NCBI RefSeq assembly: GCF_019399895.1
Contig: NC_091874.1
Location: forward strand, 6,698,501 to 6,762,500
Source: Cardiocondyla obscurior
Lineage: Eukaryota; Arthropoda; Insecta; Hymenoptera; Formicidae
Length of the DNA stretch: 64,000 nucleotides
Direction: 5' to 3'
Position numbers and translations under genes: made by a program. This document shows, piece after piece, positions 34,101-49,100 of this stretch (the first letter of the stretch is position 1; each line of letters opens with the position of its first letter). A model generated the notes under the pieces. It saw nothing but the letters and a program-made list of their open reading frames with translations. It had not been told where the DNA came from and ran no database searches.

Positions 34101-37100
34101 TGTTTATATAACCAAGAAAGCGATTGATTTGCAATCTAGTTCCGAAAACGCGAAACGTCTTACCAGCACGAGAATTTGTTGTTATGAGAGATTAACATGT
34201 ACGACTGTGCGACGGTCAGATTGTAAATAAATGATGATTCCGAAATTAATAATTTATGATTTGCATTTTGTTTACATATACGCGAAACTATATTACAAAA
34301 TCAATGAAAAGCAACCGAAAACATGAAATTATATTTTATGTTTATATAACCAAGAAAGCGATTGATTTGCAATCTAGTTCCGAAAACGCGAAACGTCTTA
34401 CCAGCACGAGAATTTGTTGTTATCAGAGATTAACATGTACGACTGTGCGACGGTCAGATTGTAAATAAATGATGATTCCGAAATTAATAATTTATGATTT
34501 GCATTTTGTTTACATATACGCGAAACTATATTACAAAATCAATGAAAAGCAACCGAAAACATGAAATTATATTTTATGTTTATATAACCAAGAAAGCGAT
34601 TGATTTGCAATCTAGTTCCGAAAACGCGAAACGTCTTACCAGCACGAGAATTTGTTGTTATGAGAGATTAACATGTACGACTGTGCGACGGTCAGATTGT
34701 AAATAAATGATGATTCCGAAATTAATAATTTATGATTTGCATTTTGTTTACATATACGCGAAACTATATTACAAAATCAATGAAAAGCAACCGAAAACAT
34801 GAAATTATATTTTATGTTTATATAACCAAGAAAGCGATTGATTTGCAATCTAGTTCCGAAAACGCGAAACGTCTTACCAGCACGAGAATTTGTTGTTATG
34901 AGAGATTAACATGTACGACTGTGCGACGGTCAGATTGTAAATAAATGATGATTCCGAAATTAATAATTTATGATTTGCATTTTGTTTACATATACGCGAA
35001 ACTATATTACAAAATCAATGAAAAGCAACCGAAAACATGAAATTATATTTTATGTTTATATAACCAAGAAAGCGATTGATTTGCAATCTAGTTCCGAAAA
35101 CGCGAAACGTCTTACCAGCACGAGAATTTGTTGTTATCAGAGATTAACATGTACGACTGTGCGACGGTCAGATTGTAAATAAATGATGATTCCGAAATTA
35201 ATAATTTATGATTTGCATTTTGTTTACATATACGCGAAACTATATTACAAAATCAATGAAAAGCAACCGAAAACATGAAATTATATTTTATGTTTATATA
35301 ACCAAGAAAGCGATTGATTTGCAATCTAGTTCCGAAAACGCGAAACGTCTTACCAGCACGAGAATTTGTTGTTATGAGAGATTAACATGTACGACTGTGC
35401 GACGGTCAGATTGTAAATAAATGATGATTCCGAAATTAATAATTTATGATTTGCATTTTGTTTACATATACGCGAAACTATATTACAAAATCAATGAAAA
35501 GCAACCGAAAACATGAAATTATATTTTATGTTTATATAACCAAGAAAGCGATTGATTTGCAATCTAGTTCCGAAAACGCGAAACGTCTTACCAGCACGAG
35601 AATTTGTTGTTATGAGAGATTAACATGTACGACTGTGCGACGGTCAGATTGTAAATAAATGATGATTCCGAAATTAATAATTTATGATTTGCATTTTGTT
35701 TACATATACGCGAAACTATATTACAAAATCAATGAAAAGCAACCGAAAACATGAAATTATATTTTATGTTTATATAACCAAGAAAGCGATTGATTTGCAA
35801 TCTAGTTCCGAAAACGCGAAACGTCTTACCAGCACGAGAATTTGTTGTTATCAGAGATTAACATGTACGACTGTGCGACGGTCAGATTGTAAATAAATGA
35901 TGATTCCGAAATTAATAATTTATGATTTGCATTTTGTTTACATATACGCGAAACTATATTACAAAATCAATGAAAAGCAACCGAAAACATGAAATTATAT
36001 TTTATGTTTATATAACCAAGAAAGCGATTGATTTGCAATCTAGTTCCGAAAACGCGAAACGTCTTACCAGCACGAGAATTTGTTGTTATGAGAGATTAAC
36101 ATGTACGACTGTGCGACGGTCAGATTGTAAATAAATGATGATTCCGAAATTAATAATTTATGATTTGCATTTTGTTTACATATACGCGAAACTATATTAC
36201 AAAATCAATGAAAAGCAACCGAAAACATGAAATTATATTTTATGTTTATATAACCAAGAAAGCGATTGATTTGCAATCTAGTTCCGAAAACGCGAAACGT
36301 CTTACCAGCACGAGAATTTGTTGTTATGAGAGATTAACATGTACGACTGTGCGACGGTCAGATTGTAAATAAATGATGATTCCGAAATTAATAATTTATG
36401 ATTTGCATTTTGTTTACATATACGCGAAACTATATTACAAAATCAATGAAAAGCAACCGAAAACATGAAATTATATTTTATGTTTATATAACCAAGAAAG
36501 CGATTGATTTGCAATCTAGTTCCGAAAACGCGAAACGTCTTACCAGCACGAGAATTTGTTGTTATGAGAGATTAACATGTACGACTGTGCGACGGTCAGA
36601 TTGTAAATAAATGATGATTCCGAAATTAATAATTTATGATTTGCATTTTGTTTACATATACGCGAAACTATATTACAAAATCAATGAAAAGCAACCGAAA
36701 ACATGAAATTATATTTTATGTTTATATAACCAAGAAAGCGATTGATTTGCAATCTAGTTCCGAAAACGCGAAACGTCTTACCAGCACGAGAATTTGTTGT
36801 TATCAGAGATTAACATGTACGACTGTGCGACGGTCAGATTGTAAATAAATGATGATTCCGAAATTAATAATTTATGATTTGCATTTTGTTTACATATACG
36901 CGAAACTATATTACAAAATCAATGAAAAGCAACCGAAAACATGAAATTATATTTTATGTTTATATAACCAAGAAAGCGATTGATTTGCAATCTAGTTCCG
37001 AAAACGCGAAACGTCTTACCAGCACGAGAATTTGTTGTTATGAGAGATTAACATGTACGACTGTGCGACGGTCAGATTGTAAATAAATGATGATTCCGAA

Positions 37101-40100
37101 ATTAATAATTTATGATTTGCATTTTGTTTACATATACGCGAAACTATATTACAAAATCAATGAAAAGCAACCGAAAACATGAAATTATATTTTATGTTTA
37201 TATAACCAAGAAAGCGATTGATTTGCAATCTAGTTCCGAAAACGCGAAACGTCTTACCAGCACGAGAATTTGTTGTTATGAGAGATTAACATGTACGACT
37301 GTGCGACGGTCAGATTGTAAATAAATGATGATTCCGAAATTAATAATTTATGATTTGCATTTTGTTTACATATACGCGAAACTATATTACAAAATCAATG
37401 AAAAGCAACCGAAAACATGAAATTATATTTTATGTTTATATAACCAAGAAAGCGATTGATTTGCAATCTAGTTCCGAAAACGCGAAACGTCTTACCAGCA
37501 CGAGAATTTGTTGTTATGAGAGATTAACATGTACGACTGTGCGACGGTCAGATTGTAAATAAATGATGATTCCGAAATTAATAATTTATGATTTGCATTT
37601 TGTTTACATATACGCGAAACTATATTACAAAATCAATGAAAAGCAACCGAAAACATGAAATTATATTTTATGTTTATATAACCAAGAAAGCGATTGATTT
37701 GCAATCTAGTTCCGAAAACGCGAAACGTCTTACCAGCACGAGAATTTGTTGTTATCAGAGATTAACATGTACGACTGTGCGACGGTCAGATTGTAAATAA
37801 ATGATGATTCCGAAATTAATAATTTATGATTTGCATTTTGTTTACATATACGCGAAACTATATTACAAAATCAATGAAAAGCAACCGAAAACATGAAATT
37901 ATATTTTATGTTTATATAACCAAGAAAGCGATTGATTTGCAATCTAGTTCCGAAAACGCGAAACGTCTTACCAGCACGAGAATTTGTTGTTATGAGAGAT
38001 TAACATGTACGACTGTGCGACGGTCAGATTGTAAATAAATGATGATTCCGAAATTAATAATTTATGATTTGCATTTTGTTTACATATACGCGAAACTATA
38101 TTACAAAATCAATGAAAAGCAACCGAAAACATGAAATTATATTTTATGTTTATATAACCAAGAAAGCGATTGATTTGCAATCTAGTTCCGAAAACGCGAA
38201 ACGTCTTACCAGCACGAGAATTTGTTGTTATCAGAGATTAACATGTACGACTGTGCGACGGTCAGATTGTAAATAAATGATGATTCCGAAATTAATAATT
38301 TATGATTTGCATTTTGTTTACATATACGCGAAACTATATTACAAAATCAATGAAAAGCAACCGAAAACATGAAATTATATTTTATGTTTATATAACCAAG
38401 AAAGCGATTGATTTGCAATCTAGTTCCGAAAACGCGAAACGTCTTACCAGCACGAGAATTTGTTGTTATGAGAGATTAACATGTACGACTGTGCGACGGT
38501 CAGATTGTAAATAAATGATGATTCCGAAATTAATAATTTATGATTTGCATTTTGTTTACATATACGCGAAACTATATTACAAAATCAATGAAAAGCAACC
38601 GAAAACATGAAATTATATTTTATGTTTATATAACCAAGAAAGCGATTGATTTGCAATCTAGTTCCGAAAACGCGAAACGTCTTACCAGCACGAGAATTTG
38701 TTGTTATGAGAGATTAACATGTACGACTGTGCGACGGTCAGATTGTAAATAAATGATGATTCCGAAATTAATAATTTATGATTTGCATTTTGTTTACATA
38801 TACGCGAAACTATATTACAAAATCAATGAAAAGCAACCGAAAACATGAAATTATATTTTATGTTTATATAACCAAGAAAGCGATTGATTTGCAATCTAGT
38901 TCCGAAAACGCGAAACGTCTTACCAGCACGAGAATTTGTTGTTATGAGAGATTAACATGTACGACTGTGCGACGGTCAGATTGTAAATAAATGATGATTC
39001 CGAAATTAATAATTTATGATTTGCATTTTGTTTACATATACGCGAAACTATATTACAAAATCAATGAAAAGCAACCGAAAACATGAAATTATATTTTATG
39101 TTTATATAACCAAGAAAGCGATTGATTTGCAATCTAGTTCCGAAAACGCGAAACGTCTTACCAGCACGAGAATTTGTTGTTATGAGAGATTAACATGTAC
39201 GACTGTGCGACGGTCAGATTGTAAATAAATGATGATTCCGAAATTAATAATTTATGATTTGCATTTTGTTTACATATACGCGAAACTATATTACAAAATC
39301 AATGAAAAGCAACCGAAAACATGAAATTATATTTTATGTTTATATAACCAAGAAAGCGATTGATTTGCAATCTAGTTCCGAAAACGCGAAACGTCTTACC
39401 AGCACGAGAATTTGTTGTTATCAGAGATTAACATGTACGACTGTGCGACGGTCAGATTGTAAATAAATGATGATTCCGAAATTAATAATTTATGATTTGC
39501 ATTTTGTTTACATATACGCGAAACTATATTACAAAATCAATGAAAAGCAACCGAAAACATGAAATTATATTTTATGTTTATATAACCAAGAAAGCGATTG
39601 ATTTGCAATCTAGTTCCGAAAACGCGAAACGTCTTACCAGCACGAGAATTTGTTGTTATCAGAGATTAACATGTACGACTGTGCGACGGTCAGATTGTAA
39701 ATAAATGATGATTCCGAAATTAATAATTTATGATTTGCATTTTGTTTACATATACGCGAAACTATATTACAAAATCAATGAAAAGCAACCGAAAACATGA
39801 AATTATATTTTATGTTTATATAACCAAGAAAGCGATTGATTTGCAATCTAGTTCCGAAAACGCGAAACGTCTTACCAGCACGAGAATTTGTTGTTATGAG
39901 AGATTAACATGTACGACTGTGCGACGGTCAGATTGTAAATAAATGATGATTCCGAAATTAATAATTTATGATTTGCATTTTGTTTACATATACGCGAAAC
40001 TATATTACAAAATCAATGAAAAGCAACCGAAAACATGAAATTATATTTTATGTTTATATAACCAAGAAAGCGATTGATTTGCAATCTAGTTCCGAAAACG

Positions 40101-43100
40101 CGAAACGTCTTACCAGCACGAGAATTTGTTGTTATGAGAGATTAACATGTACGACTGTGCGACGGTCAGATTGTAAATAAATGATGATTCCAAAATTAAT
40201 AATTTATGATTTGCATTTTGTTTACATATACGCGAAACTATATTACAAAATCAATGAAAAGCAACCGAAAACATGAAATTATATTTTATGTTTATATAAC
40301 CAAGAAAGCGATTGATTTGCAATCTAGTTCCGAAAACGCGAAACGTCTTACCAGCACGAGAATTTGTTGTTATGAGAGATTAACATGTACGACTGTGCGA
40401 CGGTCAGATTGTAAATAAATGATGATTCCGAAATTAATAATTTATGATTTGCATTTTGTTTACATATACGCGAAACTATATTACAAAATCAATGAAAAGC
40501 AACCGAAAACATGAAATTATATTTTATGTTTATATAACCAAGAAAGCGATTGATTTGCAATCTAGTTCCGAAAACGCGAAACGTCTTACCAGCACGAGAA
40601 TTTGTTGTTATCAGAGATTAACATGTACGACTGTGCGACGGTCAGATTGTAAATAAATGATGATTCCGAAATTAATAATTTATGATTTGCATTTTGTTTA
40701 CATATACGCGAAACTATATTACAAAATCAATGAAAAGCAACCGAAAACATGAAATTATATTTTATGTTTATATAACCAAGAAAGCGATTGATTTGCAATC
40801 TAGTTCCGAAAACGCGAAACGTCTTACCAGCACGAGAATTTGTTGTTATGAGAGATTAACATGTACGACTGTGCGACGGTCAGATTGTAAATAAATGATG
40901 ATTCCGAAATTAATAATTTATGATTTGCATTTTGTTTACATATACGCGAAACTATATTACAAAATCAATGAAAAGCAACCGAAAACATGAAATTATATTT
41001 TATGTTTATATAACCAAGAAAGCGATTGATTTGCAATCTAGTTCCGAAAACGCGAAACGTCTTACCAGCACGAGAATTTGTTGTTATGAGAGATTAACAT
41101 GTACGACTGTGCGACGGTCAGATTGTAAATAAATGATGATTCCGAAATTAATAATTTATGATTTGCATTTTGTTTACATATACGCGAAACTATATTACAA
41201 AATCAATGAAAAGCAACCGAAAACATGAAATTATATTTTATGTTTATATAACCAAGAAAGCGATTGATTTGCAATCTAGTTCCGAAAACGCGAAACGTCT
41301 TACCAGCACGAGAATTTGTTGTTATGAGAGATTAACATGTACGACTGTGCGACGGTCAGATTGTAAATAAATGATGATTCCGAAATTAATAATTTATGAT
41401 TTGCATTTTGTTTACATATACGCGAAACTATATTACAAAATCAATGAAAAGCAACCGAAAACATGAAATTATATTTTATGTTTATATAACCAAGAAAGCG
41501 ATTGATTTGCAATCTAGTTCCGAAAACGCGAAACGTCTTACCAGCACGAGAATTTGTTGTTATGAGAGATTAACATGTACGACTGTGCGACGGTCAGATT
41601 GTAAATAAATGATGATTCCGAAATTAATAATTTATGATTTGCATTTTGTTTACATATACGCGAAACTATATTACAAAATCAATGAAAAGCAACCGAAAAC
41701 ATGAAATTATATTTTATGTTTATATAACCAAGAAAGCGATTGATTTGCAATCTAGTTCCGAAAACGCGAAACGTCTTACCAGCACGAGAATTTGTTGTTA
41801 TGAGAGATTAACATGTACGACTGTGCGACGGTCAGATTGTAAATAAATGATGATTCCGAAATTAATAATTTATGATTTGCATTTTGTTTACATATACGCG
41901 AAACTATATTACAAAATCAATGAAAAGCAACCGAAAACATGAAATTATATTTTATGTTTATATAACCAAGAAAGCGATTGATTTGCAATCTAGTTCCGAA
42001 AACGCGAAACGTCTTACCAGCACGAGAATTTGTTGTTATGAGAGATTAACATGTACGACTGTGCGACGGTCAGATTGTAAATAAATGATGATTCCGAAAT
42101 TAATAATTTATGATTTGCATTTTGTTTACATATACGCGAAACTATATTACAAAATCAATGAAAAGCAACCGAAAACATGAAATTATATTTTATGTTTATA
42201 TAACCAAGAAAGCGATTGATTTGCAATCTAGTTCCGAAAACGCGAAACGTCTTACCAGCACGAGAATTTGTTGTTATGAGAGATTAACATGTACGACTGT
42301 GCGACGGTCAGATTGTAAATAAATGATGATTCCGAAATTAATAATTTATGATTTGCATTTTGTTTACATATACGCGAAACTATATTACAAAATCAATGAA
42401 AAGCAACCGAAAACATGAAATTATATTTTATGTTTATATAACCAAGAAAGCGATTGATTTGCAATCTAGTTCCGAAAACGCGAAACGTCTTACCAGCACG
42501 AGAATTTGTTGTTATGAGAGATTAACATGTACGACTGTGCGACGGTCAGATTGTAAATAAATGATGATTCCGAAATTAATAATTTATGATTTGCATTTTG
42601 TTTACATATACGCGAAACTATATTACAAAATCAATGAAAAGCAACCGAAAACATGAAATTATATTTTATGTTTATATAACCAAGAAAGCGATTGATTTGC
42701 AATCTAGTTCCGAAAACGCGAAACGTCTTACCAGCACGAGAATTTGTTGTTATGAGAGATTAACATGTACGACTGTGCGACGGTCAGATTGTAAATAAAT
42801 GATGATTCCGAAATTAATAATTTATGATTTGCATTTTGTTTACATATACGCGAAACTATATTACAAAATCAATGAAAAGCAACCGAAAACATGAAATTAT
42901 ATTTTATGTTTATATAACCAAGAAAGCGATTGATTTGCAATCTAGTTCCGAAAACGCGAAACGTCTTACCAGCACGAGAATTTGTTGTTATGAGAGATTA
43001 ACATGTACGACTGTGCGACGGTCAGATTGTAAATAAATGATGATTCCGAAATTAATAATTTATGATTTGCATTTTGTTTACATATACGCGAAACTATATT

Positions 43101-46100
43101 ACAAAATCAATGAAAAGCAACCGAAAACATGAAATTATATTTTATGTTTATATAACCAAGAAAGCGATTGATTTGCAATCTAGTTCCGAAAACGCGAAAC
43201 GTCTTACCAGCACGAGAATTTGTTGTTATCAGAGATTAACATGTACGACTGTGCGACGGTCAGATTGTAAATAAATGATGATTCCGAAATTAATAATTTA
43301 TGATTTGCATTTTGTTTACATATACGCGAAACTATATTACAAAATCAATGAAAAGCAACCGAAAACATGAAATTATATTTTATGTTTATATAACCAAGAA
43401 AGCGATTGATTTGCAATCTAGTTCCGAAAACGCGAAACGTCTTACCAGCACGAGAATTTGTTGTTATCAGAGATTAACATGTACGACTGTGCGACGGTCA
43501 GATTGTAAATAAATGATGATTCCGAAATTAATAATTTATGATTTGCATTTTGTTTACATATACGCGAAACTATATTACAAAATCATGAAAAAGCAACCGA
43601 AAACATGAAATTATATTTTATGTTTATATAACCAAGAAAGCGATTGATTTGCAATCTAGTTCCGAAAACGCGAAACGTCTTACCAGCACGAGAATTTGTT
43701 GTTATGAGAGATTAACATGTACGACTGTGCGACGGTCAGATTGTAAATAAATGATGATTCCGAAATTAATAATTTATGATTTGCATTTTGTTTACATATA
43801 CGCGAAACTATATTACAAAATCAATGAAAAGCAACCGAAAACATGAAATTATATTTTATGTTTATATAACCAAGAAAGCGATTGATTTGCAATCTAGTTC
43901 CGAAAACGCGAAACGTCTTACCAGCACGAGAATTTGTTGTTATCAGAGATTAACATGTACGACTGTGCGACGGTCAGATTGTAAATAAATGATGATTCCG
44001 AAATTAATAATTTATGATTTGCATTTTGTTTACATATACGCGAAACTATATTACAAAATCAATGAAAAGCAACCGAAAACATGAAATTATATTTTATGTT
44101 TATATAACCAAGAAAGCGATTGATTTGCAATCTAGTTCCGAAAACGCGAAACGTCTTACCAGCACGAGAATTTGTTGTTATCAGAGATTAACATGTACGA
44201 CTGTGCGACGGTCAGATTGTAAATAAATGATGATTCCGAAATTAATAATTTATGATTTGCATTTTGTTTACATATACGCGAAACTATATTACAAAATCAA
44301 TGAAAAGCAACCGAAAACATGAAATTATATTTTATGTTTATATAACCAAGAAAGCGATTGATTTGCAATCTAGTTCCGAAAACGCGAAACGTCTTACCAG
44401 CACGAGAATTTGTTGTTATCAGAGATTAACATGTACGACTGTGCGACGGTCAGATTGTAAATAAATGATGATTCCAAAATTAATAATTTATGATTTGCAT
44501 TTTGTTTACATATACGCGAAACTATATTACAAAATCATGAAAAAGCAACCGAAAACATGAAATTATATTTTATGTTTATATAACCAAGAAAGCGATTGAT
44601 TTGCAATCTAGTTCCGAAAACGCGAAACGTCTTACCAGCACGAGAATTTGTTGTTATGAGAGATTAACATGTACGACTGTGCGACGGTCAGATTGTAAAT
44701 AAATGATGATTCCGAAATTAATAATTTATGATTTGCATTTTGTTTACATATACGCGAAACTATATTACAAAATCATGAAAAAGCAACCGAAAACATGAAA
44801 TTATATTTTATGTTTATATAACCAAGAAAGCGATTGATTTGCAATCTAGTTCCGAAAACGCGAAACGTCTTACCAGCACGAGAATTTGTTGTTATGAGAG
44901 ATTAACATGTACGACTGTGCGACGGTCAGATTGTAAATAAATGATGATTCCAAAATTAATAATTTATGATTTGCATTTTGTTTACATATACGCGAAACTA
45001 TATTACAAAATCAATGAAAAGCAACCGAAAACATGAAATTATATTTTATGTTTATATAACCAAGAAAGCGATTGATTTGCAATCTAGTTCCGAAAACGCG
45101 AAACGTCTTACCAGCACGAGAATTTGTTGTTATGAGAGATTAACATGTACGACTGTGCGACGGTCAGATTGTAAATAAATGATGATTCCGAAATTAATAA
45201 TTTATGATTTGCATTTTGTTTACATATACGCGAAACTATATTACAAAATCAATGAAAAGCAACCGAAAACATGAAATTATATTTTATGTTTATATAACCA
45301 AGAAAGCGATTGATTTGCAATCTAGTTCCGAAAACGCGAAACGTCTTACCAGCACGAGAATTTGTTGTTATCAGAGATTAACATGTACGACTGTGCGACG
45401 GTCAGATTGTAAATAAATGATGATTCCGAAATTAATAATTTATGATTTGCATTTTGTTTACATATACGCGAAACTATATTACAAAATCAATGAAAAGCAA
45501 CCGAAAACATGAAATTATATTTTATGTTTATATAACCAAGAAAGCGATTGATTTGCAATCTAGTTCCGAAAACGCGAAACGTCTTACCAGCACGAGAATT
45601 TGTTGTTATCAGAGATTAACATGTACGACTGTGCGACGGTCAGATTGTAAATAAATGATGATTCCGAAATTAATAATTTATGATTTGCATTTTGTTTACA
45701 TATACGCGAAACTATATTACAAAATCAATGAAAAGCAACCGAAAACATGAAATTATATTTTATGTTTATATAACCAAGAAAGCGATTGATTTGCAATCTA
45801 GTTCCGAAAACGCGAAACGTCTTACCAGCACGGGAATTTGTTGTTATCAGAGATTAACATGTACGACTGTGCGACGGTCAGATTGTAAATAAATGATGAT
45901 TCCGAAATTAATAATTTATGATTTGCATTTTGTTTACATATACGCGAAACTATATTACAAAATCAATGAAAAGCAACCGAAAACATGAAATTATATTTTA
46001 TGTTTATATAACCAAGAAAGCGATTGATTTGCAATCTAGTTCCGAAAACGCGAAACGTCTTACCAGCACGGGAATTTGTTGTTATCAGAGATTAACATGT

Positions 46101-49100
46101 ACGACTGTGCGACGGTCAGATTGTAAATAAATGATGATTCCGAAATTAATAATTTATGATTTGCATTTTGTTTACATATACGCGAAACTATATTACAAAA
46201 TCAATGAAAAGCAACCGAAAACATGAAATTATATTTTATGTTTATATAACCAAGAAAGCGATTGATTTGCAATCTAGTTCCGAAAACGCGAAACGTCTTA
46301 CCAGCACGAGAATTTGTTGTTATGAGAGATTAACATGTACGACTGTGCGACGGTCAGATTGTAAATAAATGATGATTCCGAAATTAATAATTTATGATTT
46401 GCATTTTGTTTACATATACGCGAAACTATATTACAAAATCAATGAAAAGCAACCGAAAACATGAAATTATATTTTATGTTTATATAACCAAGAAAGCGAT
46501 TGATTTGCAATCTAGTTCCGAAAACGCGAAACGTCTTACCAGCACGAGAATTTGTTGTTATGAGAGATTAACATGTACGACTGTGCGACGGTCAGATTGT
46601 AAATAAATGATGATTCCGAAATTAATAATTTATGATTTGCATTTTGTTTACATATACGCGAAACTATATTACAAAATCAATGAAAAGCAACCGAAAACAT
46701 GAAATTATATTTTATGTTTATATAACCAAGAAAGCGATTGATTTGCAATCTAGTTCCGAAAACGCGAAACGTCTTACCAGCACGAGAATTTGTTGTTATC
46801 AGAGATTAACATGTACGACTGTGCGACGGTCAGATTGTAAATAAATGATGATTCCGAAATTAATAATTTATGATTTGCATTTTGTTTACATATACGCGAA
46901 ACTATATTACAAAATCATGAAAAAGCAACCGAAAACATGAAATTATATTTTATGTTTATATAACCAAGAAAGCGATTGATTTGCAATCTAGTTCCGAAAA
47001 CGCGAAACGTCTTACCAGCACGGGAATTTGTTGTTATCAGAGATTAACATGTACGACTGTGCGACGGTCAGATTGTAAATAAATGATGATTCCGAAATTA
47101 ATAATTTATGATTTGCATTTTGTTTACATATACGCGAAACTATATTACAAAATCAATGAAAAGCAACCGAAAACATGAAATTATATTTTATGTTTATATA
47201 ACCAAGAAAGCGATTGATTTGCAATCTAGTTCCGAAAACGCGAAACGTCTTACCAGCACGAGAATTTGTTGTTATCAGAGATTAACATGTACGACTGTGC
47301 GACGGTCAGATTGTAAATAAATGATGATTCCGAAATTAATAATTTATGATTTGCATTTTGTTTACATATACGCGAAACTATATTACAAAATCATGAAAAA
47401 GCAACCGAAAACATGAAATTATATTTTATGTTTATATAACCAAGAAAGCGATTGATTTGCAATCTAGTTCCGAAAACGCGAAACGTCTTACCAGCACGGG
47501 AATTTGTTGTTATCAGAGATTAACATGTACGACTGTGCGACGGTCAGATTGTAAATAAATGATGATTCCGAAATTAATAATTTATGATTTGCATTTTGTT
47601 TACATATACGCGAAACTATATTACAAAATCAATGAAAAGCAACCGAAAACATGAAATTATATTTTATGTTTATATAACCAAGAAAGCGATTGATTTGCAA
47701 TCTAGTTCCGAAAACGCGAAACGTCTTACCAGCACGAGAATTTGTTGTTATCAGAGATTAACATGTACGACTGTGCGACGGTCAGATTGTAAATAAATGA
47801 TGATTCCGAAATTAATAATTTATGATTTGCATTTTGTTTACATATACGCGAAACTATATTACAAAATCAATGAAAAGCAACCGAAAACATGAAATTATAT
47901 TTTATGTTTATATAACCAAGAAAGCGATTGATTTGCAATCTAGTTCCGAAAACGCGAAACGTCTTACCAGCACGAGAATTTGTTGTTATGAGAGATTAAC
48001 ATGTACGACTGTGCGACGGTCAGATTGTAAATAAATGATGATTCCGAAATTAATAATTTATGATTTGCATTTTGTTTACATATACGCGAAACTATATTAC
48101 AAAATCAATGAAAAGCAACCGAAAACATGAAATTATATTTTATGTTTATATAACCAAGAAAGCGATTGATTTGCAATCTAGTTCCGAAAACGCGAAACGT
48201 CTTACCAGCACGAGAATTTGTTGTTATGAGAGATTAACATGTACGACTGTGCGACGGTCAGATTGTAAATAAATGATGATTCCGAAATTAATAATTTATG
48301 ATTTGCATTTTGTTTACATATACGCGAAACTATATTACAAAATCAATGAAAAGCAACCGAAAACATGAAATTATATTTTATGTTTATATAACCAAGAAAG
48401 CGATTGATTTGCAATCTAGTTCCGAAAACGCGAAACGTCTTACCAGCACGAGAATTTGTTGTTATCAGAGATTAACATGTACGACTGTGCGACGGTCAGA
48501 TTGTAAATAAATGATGATTCCGAAATTAATAATTTATGATTTGCATTTTGTTTACATATACGCGAAACTATATTACAAAATCAATGAAAAGCAACCGAAA
48601 ACATGAAATTATATTTTATGTTTATATAACCAAGAAAGCGATTGATTTGCAATCTAGTTCCGAAAACGCGAAACGTCTTACCAGCACGAGAATTTGTTGT
48701 TATGAGAGATTAACATGTACGACTGTGCGACGGTCAGATTGTAAATAAATGATGATTCCGAAATTAATAATTTATGATTTGCATTTTGTTTACATATACG
48801 CGAAACTATATTACAAAATCATGAAAAAGCAACCGAAAACATGAAATTATATTTTATGTTTATATAACCAAGAAAGCGATTGATTTGCAATCTAGTTCCG
48901 AAAACGCGAAACGTCTTACCAGCACGGGAATTTGTTGTTATCAGAGATTAACATGTACGACTGTGCGACGGTCAGATTGTAAATAAATGATGATTCCGAA
49001 ATTAATAATTTATGATTTGCATTTTGTTTACATATACGCGAAACTATATTACAAAATCAATGAAAAGCAACCGAAAACATGAAATTATATTTTATGTTTA